Positions 58,211 through 64,000 of a stretch of 64,000 nucleotides of DNA are shown here, piece by piece (the stretch's first letter is position 1; each line of letters starts with the position of its first letter). Made by a program: the position numbers and the translations under genes. Source of the stretch: Knoxdaviesia capensis (taxonomy: Eukaryota > Ascomycota > Sordariomycetes > Microascales > Gondwanamycetaceae). Below the pieces are notes generated by a model that was not told where the DNA came from, made no database searches, and saw only the letters and a list, made by a program, of their open reading frames with translations. The stretch lies in NCBI GenBank assembly GCA_001510575.1, contig LNGK01000011.1, positions 186,001 to 250,000 on the forward strand. Reading direction: 5' to 3'.

Positions 58211-61200
58211 GGTTTTGGGGGGAGGGCACACACTAGTTGACTAATGCGGTTGCCAAGGTTGACGAGAATGGTTTGACGGCTAGAGGTGAAGAGGGGAAGA
58301 AGCATCTCGTGACTTCTCCTTCGTCTAGGGCGATGAGAAGAGCAGAATGAGGGGGTTCCCCTCAGTTGGGGCTTCACGATGGGTAGCAAACGGGATGGTG
58401 GCAAGTTCTGCTGTTCTTCTTGTCGACCGGCCACGATGATGACGATGATGATACCGGCGATGGTGACGACGATGAGGATATTCACAGGTTGCTGTGAAAG
58501 GAGAGGGAGATCTTTAAACAGAGAAGGAGATGATCTGAATACCTCTCGTCGTGTCTCGTTGAATGTTTGTGATGAGAGAAACAGTCGTCCAAGGCAGGTG
58601 TTTCAGAGACAGAGTTGTCAAGGCGAGAGTGTCGAGTCCATCACGATGTCTCCAAAGAGCAGGGAGACCGGCTTCTTACAGCCGTCACTAATCGAATTAC
58701 CCCTCCGAAGTGACTGGATATTTTGATCGAAGAGCCACAGGAGGGAGTGAGAATGGAAAGGAACACGAGAGAAAGAAAAGAAGAACTACGTATTCACCAC
58801 TTAGACGGCGCTGTGTGGTTGAGAAAGAAGGCACCGCGGGCCGGCCCGAGCTTACAAACGGGACACAGTCACACAAGAGGGGAACGGGCACACCGACATA
58901 TTTATACTTTCTTTCCGTTTGTGTGTGTGTGTGTTTCTTTCAACGAAGGAGGGGCGATGAAGGAGATAAGACTGCTTCTCTCTAGGACCAGCCCAGATGC
59001 TGCGGCGGAGGAGCAACTGGAGAAAACAGCGGTCGTCGAGGCGGGATTCAAGGCGCTGCGGTACGCTGCTTCATCGTGCACGCAGAGGGTACCAGCAAAC
59101 GGACACAACACCAAGGAACCCGGCAGTCACTCGTCTGGTGGAGCTGGTTGGAGATAAGAGGGAAAAGCCGGCCGAGACGGGCGTTTGTAGGTGTGTGGGT
59201 GCAGCTTCGAAAGAAAGAGAGAGAGAGAGAGGGTCTCTTGTGGTTATGTTGCTTGGCTTGAGAATGCGGAATCTGAAAGGGTGAAATGTTTTATATTTTT
59301 TCTTTGGAAGCGGTCGTGGTGATGTCAACCGAACCCCGGAAGTCCAATCATTCCTTCCTTACTTCAGCAGTCAAAAGCAGGTCTGCGTTTGCGCAAAGAT
59401 GAAAACCGTAGTTAGATCGCAACAGGAAGGATCGGCGCCAGCTCCCCGGTCTCTCTCTCTCTCTCTTTGTGCAGAAACATCTTTTATGTCGCATACTGCA
59501 GCAGTGTTCTCTCGTCGCCTTGTACCACGTTCCGAGCTGTGCCTAATGCAACCCTCTTGGGACCGCACGCCAGAGAACCCGCTGCTGGGCTGTTGGCATC
59601 TGGGGGTGTTTGTGCCTGCTCGGATACAATGCGACTTTATTTATCTCCAGGCTGCTGGTGCTGCTTTGCGTGTGTGTGTGTGTGTGTGCGGCGCCCGCGA
59701 ATCCTTTGCATGTTAGCTGACAGCTGCCAGTTTGGCTCTAGCCTGTTCTGCGTACGTGATGCATTACACAGCAATCCCACCACGACGACACGCGGCATCC
59801 TGGTTGGAAAGCTCGGTACGAGATCCATACGGTCCGGGCTCTGTCCCGCCTATGTATTCATGGGCAGTTGCATTCCTCCGCCATCCGGGGTTGGGGGCTT
59901 CCTCTAGTACAATACAATATAAGGGGGTTTGCAGCGCCGGGATTCCTGTACAAACGGCACTTGACTTACACTTCCACAGCGAGCGAGTCTTCCAGCCAGT
60001 ATCTCCGAGAGAACCCCAAGAAACCTGTCCGTAATACTCGTCGCTTACACGGCCCAGCCCGGCCACAGCAGAGACACTCCCTGCCTACACGAACGACGAG
60101 GTACCGTGCCTTGGTGTATTGGAGAACGGAATGCGTTTCTTTGACTTTTCAGCTCCTGCACCGTAGGTACGGAAAAGGGGCTCTCCTTGGTACACCTGCA
60201 TAAAGTTGTGTTTGCGTCTTCCAAAGTCTCCGCGTGCGCCTCGTTATATGCGTGCATGCATGATTTAAGACACACAAACGCGAGCAAAGAGAAAGAAAAA
60301 GAAAAAGCCACCAACATCGAAAAAAACGGAACTTGGCTGTCAACCCACCTTTCGTTTGAATCGGGGTAAGCAGTGCGATGAGCGGGCCAAAAAAGCCAAC
60401 ACTGAGCCTAAAAAGGATTGAGGCCCGTTCCTGGCCGGTTGGGTCTAAACCCTAAAGCGGCCGTTTGTATGCACTTGATCCAACTCTCTGTCCTTAATTA
60501 TCTTCTTCTCGATTTTCTCTCCCATACCTTCTCATGGGCAGCTTCGCCAACCACCCAACCCCCCACCACGCAGAACGCACTCCTGCAGGGGTGGCGGCTG
60601 TCCCACCGCAGCACACACACGAGCCGGCCGATCTTTCCCTTTAGACAGGCTGTCCACCCCGTATTGAAGAAAAGAAATACGAGATCCAACCCATGGGCCT
60701 CCCACTCAGCTGCATTGCAGATTGGGGGGGGTTGCTCGTATGGTGAAACACAGGTGCACACACAGCACAAAAACAAGAACGTTCCAATGGGACGAACGGC
60801 CGAGCACGGATCCAAGTCGGATAGCGCAAGGACCGTGGGAAATGCTCCGAAGATAATGGGGAGAGCGAACATGGGCCAAAGAGAGTGATAAGCGAGAGGA
60901 GTGAGAAAAAAAAACCGGAAAAAAAAGAAGAAAAAAAGAGAGAAGAGAGACACGAGGGACAGGGAATTGACAGCCTCGCTATTTCCTCCAGTCTGACACC
61001 TCGCCCAGGTACGGGTGCGTTCTGGGTCTAAATATAGAACCGCGGCCGCTTGAAGAAAAATTCCGACTTGGGCGTAGGCACGTGTCTGTGTGTCTTGTTC
61101 CCGAAAATCGGGTTAGAAGATAAATACAGCGCGGCACCCTAAACCGCACACCTACGTCAGACCTACACCAAAGCCCAGCGAAGAACACTGCCCGATATAT

Positions 61201-61328
61201 TCAATATCCTATCTAGCAAGCCTTTCTCCCCAGAGAACCTGGGTCCCTTCGCCCAACAGAGAGTCCTCAATCAAAAAACCTAGAGAATCATTGATGCCTA
61301 GTAGAAAAGTGCTCCCCAGAGCACCGGC

Positions 61329-63227
61329 TTAGTCGAACACAATCGCCGCCTTGATGGCCGACTTGTCCTTGATGGCCTTGAGCGCATCGCCGAACTGCTC
61401 GAGCTTATACGTCTTGTTGACGATGCCCTTGGTGTTCACCTTGCCCGAGTCGAGGTAGTCGATCGTCGCCGGGAACATGAACGTCTCCGAGAACGAGCCC
61501 AGGATGGTGATCTCGTCGCCGAAGATCTTAGACGGCGGCCAGGTCACCCGCGCCGCGTTCGAGTACACGCTGGAGAGCGGAGAAAAGCGCGTTAGTTGGT
61601 TGACTTCGGGGAGCCCACTCTTCTGGGACACACGGAACGGCCGGGCGGGGAGAGCTCCACTCGGCTTGAAGAGGCTGAGAGAGAGACAAGAAGAAAAATA
61701 GACTTACCCGTAGACAACGAGCTTTCCGCCCCGACGCACGTAGTTAATGGCGTCCTCGAGGATCTTGGTCGATCCGGTAGCCTCGACAACTACAAGACAA
61801 ACAGAAACAGGCTATGTTAGAGCTCCATCCAGGCCTAGACTTTTGGGGTGGATTGAACGTGTCACTCACCAATATCGAAACCGTACGGGTGGTCCGCCTT
61901 GATCTTCGCGAACTGCTCCTCGGGGTTGGTGCGGGACAGCTCGACGTAGTGGTCGCCGGCGTCCAGGCTGCGGGCCAGGTCCATCTTGAGACCCTTGGGC
62001 GCCGCAATCGTCACCTGGCAGCCACCGTTCTGGCGCATAAGCTGGGCAAGCATCTGGAGCGGGAAGCAGAGGCAATATGTGGTTAGAATGGGTGGAAATT
62101 GTTTTTTATAAAGATAGAAACCTGGTGATTAGGGGGAGAATGAGCTTGAGCTTACCAGACCGGTTGGGCCCGCACCAAACATCAGCACGTGCGATCCCAG
62201 CCGGGGCCGGATCTTGTCGAGTCCGTGGCAGGCGCACGACGCCGGCTCCAGCAGTGTGGCGTCAACATCGGACAGATTGTGGATCTTGAACACCTTGCCG
62301 GCCGGGTAGGCGCAGTACTCGGCAAAGCCACCGTTCATGGTGACACCGTGGGCCTCGAACTATAGAGAGGGAAGACCAGAGAGTCGGGGTGTTAGTGCCT
62401 GTTCTTTCGGTTTCTTTCCCAGGTTCCAGAGCTATAATCGGAAGCGAAGCAAAGAAAGAATTCTCACCTTCTCGCACAGCAACACCTCGCCGCGACGGCA
62501 GTAGAAGCACTCGCCGCAGAGCTCGCTGTTATCGGCAGCGACACGGTCGCCAATGGCGAAATGCTTAACATCCTGTACACACAGGAAAGATGCAGTTAGC
62601 GCCACTGTCCAAAGAAATGACACCCACCCCTCCACGTCAGCTTTCCAAGCTCAAGTCTGTACTGTACCTTTCCAATGGCAGCCACAACACCGACAGTCTC
62701 GTGGCCAGGCACCAGAGGGAACTTGGCGATGAACTCGCCCTCATGGATGTGCTGTAAACAGAGAGTTCAATGGGTTAGTCGGGCGGCCTATAAAAAGGGC
62801 GGGAGCGTCCATCCCACAACCGGCGTAGATGGGCCATCGTAGCCATACCAGATCTAGCAGTAGATTCAAATCATAGAGTCAGCACTATATGTCAAATAGA
62901 CTTCTTGAAAGCACCGTGCTTCCACACTAAAAGTAGTTTTCGCTGCCCATTCCGGACGAAACATACCAGTTCCACAGATACCGCACGCTTTAACCTTGAT
63001 CATTACGTCATTGTCTCGCATCGTTGGGAGAGGAATGGTCACAATGGAAAAGTCCTCGGGCTTCTCATAGCTGTTAAAATCGAAGAACAGAGGAATTGAA
63101 GCTGTCAGTCTCTATCAACGTAAATTATGACGAGTTTTGGTCGAATTTCAGCCAGATGGGAGAATTGGGAGGTGGGGGAAGCTTCAACTCACCGAAGCGC
63201 CTTCATAGTCTTTGGGAGTCCAGCCAT
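61329..63227 (-). CDS. Zinc-dependent alcohol dehydrogenase, D-arabinitol dehydrogenase type
   Basis: Nine exons (63227-63193, 63070-62967, 62853-62849, 62751-62668, 62572-62468, 62359-62156, 62053-61870, 61789-61708, 61569-61329) give 347 residues. Exon 3 is 5 nt (ATCTG) and completes CGTDLHIHEGEF; without it the frame breaks. Medium-chain dehydrogenase features are the catalytic zinc residues in ACGICGTD and PGHE, four structural-zinc Cys in LCGECFYCRRGEVLLCE, and the Rossmann motif MFGAGPTGL. The sequence matches the fungal polyol group containing Uromyces D-arabinitol dehydrogenase (ADNSELC, YAGK-type and VEATGSTKILEDAINYVRRG regions). It probably interconverts a sugar alcohol and a ketose with NAD(P); the exact polyol and cofactor are not determined. 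Cytosolic, no signal peptide. Confidence 0.92.
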
Positions 63228-63428
63228 TTTGACGAAAGAGGAACGAGAACAAGTAGTATATAGTCTATCACAACACAAGGTCTATAACTGAATTGAAGAC
63301 TGAATTAAAATGAAAAGAGTCAAGTCTCAAAAAAGAATCTGTAAGAAAGAGAGTTTAAGATATGAGAGGGAGGGGAGAGTTCCAGCAACAATGAGCGAAT
63401 GCCGATGGGGAGGGGGGAGCTTCCCGGA

Positions 63429-63436
63429 TATTTATA
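63429..63436 (-). promoter_or_regulatory. TATA box of the dehydrogenase gene
   Basis: TATAAATA on the minus strand about 200 bases upstream of the ATG at 63227, followed by CT-rich sequence. Transcription start is inferred. Confidence 0.6.
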
Positions 63437-63742
63437 CATGGCCGAACACATGCAAGGCCGACCGATGCCGAAGCCAGCTTTTTCGAAACCAGGAACTTTG
63501 CAGGCCGCTCTTTTTTCCTGACTGATGCCTTAGTCCATCCTTAGAAATGGCAGAACCGATCTGTTGATGCATCCTGCTGTTTCTCCTGCTAGCTGGCAGA
63601 GTTGGAATGTACTGAACACCTGGCGTGGGGCAGCGTAGCTTTTCGTTTAGCTGCACAGGGCCCCCGTTAGTATGGAGCAACGAGACACGAATCGCATGGC
63701 GTATAAAATGCTGGCACAGAAAGAAGTCTATACGCCCCCCCC

Positions 63743-63824
63743 NNNNNNNNNNNNNNNNNNNNNNNNNNNNNNNNNNNNNNNNNNNNNNNNNNNNNNNNNN
63801 NNNNNNNNNNNNNNNNNNNNNNNN
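63743..63824. other. Assembly gap (82 N)
   Basis: Run of Ns flanked by C-runs on both sides (CGCCCCCCCC before, CCCCCT after), suggesting a poly-C tract that could not be sequenced. Confidence 0.98.
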
Positions 63825-64000
63825 CCCCCTCTCAAGGATCCCCCGTATGTTTCTTGGTTCCCGCGAAACCGCGCAAATAGCAAACAGGAGCAAGCATGTG
63901 TAACCCTATGACCGCATCCTCGTTGGCATGACTGGTGTCTTCGAAGGGTCCCCTCGCTTTGTCGAGGCAAATATCTCGGGGTGCTGGGAGGTGAGAGGGT

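Larger units (their letters stand above)
57600..58260 (-). repeat. Tandem array of ~198-bp units, each with a TATA box
   Basis: Unit boundaries are marked by TGTAGTAATCAGACTCG at 57700, 57899 and 58096 (spacings 199 and 197). Units 1 and 2 also share CAAGACTAAGCAGAAGCCGC and GGGAGGGTGGCTGTC. A degenerate unit precedes 57700 (TTTATAGACCACGACC near 57604), and the third unit diverges after its first 25 bases but regains the TATATAGGTTTTGG and ACTAATGCGG parts near 58205-58250. On the minus strand every unit reads TATA box, then a CT-rich leader, so the array looks like a multiplied core promoter pointing toward hul4. Confidence 0.85.
56018..61328. other. Intergenic: hul4 leader, tandem array, gene-free DNA
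   Basis: About 5.3 kb. Pyrimidine-rich hul4 leader on the minus strand to about 57500, the tandem TATA array to about 58260, then mixed DNA with GA (59212-59232), CT (59449-59466) and GT (58919-58932, 59678-59688) microsatellites, and a TAAACCCTAAA telomere-like box at 60446-60457. An isolated GC-rich stretch near 58958-59100 has a short plus-strand frame but no family resemblance. Nothing supported as a gene. Confidence 0.55.
63228..64000. other. Promoter side of the dehydrogenase gene, up to the window edge
   Basis: Holds the leader and TATA region, then unassigned sequence and the N-gap. Nothing after the gap (63825-64000) shows a recognisable gene. Confidence 0.6.

Noticed and set aside
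57600..58260. CRISPR-like array
   Set aside because: Units are about 198 bp, few, diverged and eukaryotic in context; they contain TATA boxes, not short repeats with unique spacers.
58723..59157. Plus-strand frame with a GC-rich helical-looking segment near 58958-59100
   Set aside because: No recognisable family, no leader signals, and it is flanked by a GT microsatellite; too weak to call.
1..64000. Secondary-metabolite gene cluster around the SDR or dehydrogenase
   Set aside because: No polyketide synthase, peptide synthetase, terpene cyclase, P450 or cluster regulator is present; the neighbours are housekeeping genes.

Overview
This window looks like nuclear chromosomal DNA of a filamentous ascomycete (Pezizomycotina, most likely Eurotiomycetes). 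The genes are GC-rich and broken by short introns with GTAAGT/GTATGT-type donors, CTAAC-type branch sites and CAG/TAG acceptors. Many families are typical of filamentous fungi, including a Nem1 phosphatase, an NUZM-type complex I subunit, an Mrp49-type mitoribosomal protein, Gep3, Ypi1, Hul4 and a D-arabinitol-type dehydrogenase. Intergenic regions are long (up to 6.5 kb), homopolymer-rich and full of CT/GA, GT and AT microsatellites. No rRNA or tRNA gene, CRISPR array or intact transposon was seen.

Layout. 0-11 kb: a small membrane protein of a DUF1761-like family (minus), Nem1 (minus), then eIF2B beta/Gcd7 (plus). 13-20.8 kb: a 905-residue proline- and arginine-rich protein of unknown function (plus), N-terminal acetyltransferase Naa10/Ard1 (minus), and, sharing a divergent promoter with it, an SDR oxidoreductase (plus) followed by Lto1 (plus). 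21-28.7 kb: complex I subunit NUZM (minus), a Dot5-like nuclear peroxiredoxin with a long acidic tail (minus), and a mitochondrial GatC-like subunit (plus). 29-41 kb: a DUF726 hydrolase of the Mil1 type (minus), the PP1 regulator Ypi1 (plus), and a DENN-domain protein with a zinc-binding module (minus). 41-47.6 kb: a long stretch with no recognisable gene. 47.6-56 kb: Gep3 (minus) and Mrp49/mL61 (plus), divergent, then the HECT ligase Hul4 (minus). 56-61 kb: noncoding, with a tandem array of about 198-bp units each carrying a TATA box. 61.3-63.2 kb: a nine-exon zinc alcohol dehydrogenase of the D-arabinitol type. A gap of Ns lies at 63743-63824.

The genes are mostly housekeeping and do not form a metabolic cluster. 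Mitochondrial functions recur (NUZM, GatC, Gep3, Mrp49), and Gep3 and Mrp49 share a 473-bp divergent promoter. The most distinctive observations are two micro-exons (3 nt in mrp49, 5 nt in the dehydrogenase), the tandem TATA-containing units upstream of hul4, telomere-like CCCTAA boxes in intergenic regions, and kilobase-scale polypyrimidine leaders upstream of several genes. All exon structures were worked out by eye from splice signals and reading frame. No RNA evidence or database search was available.
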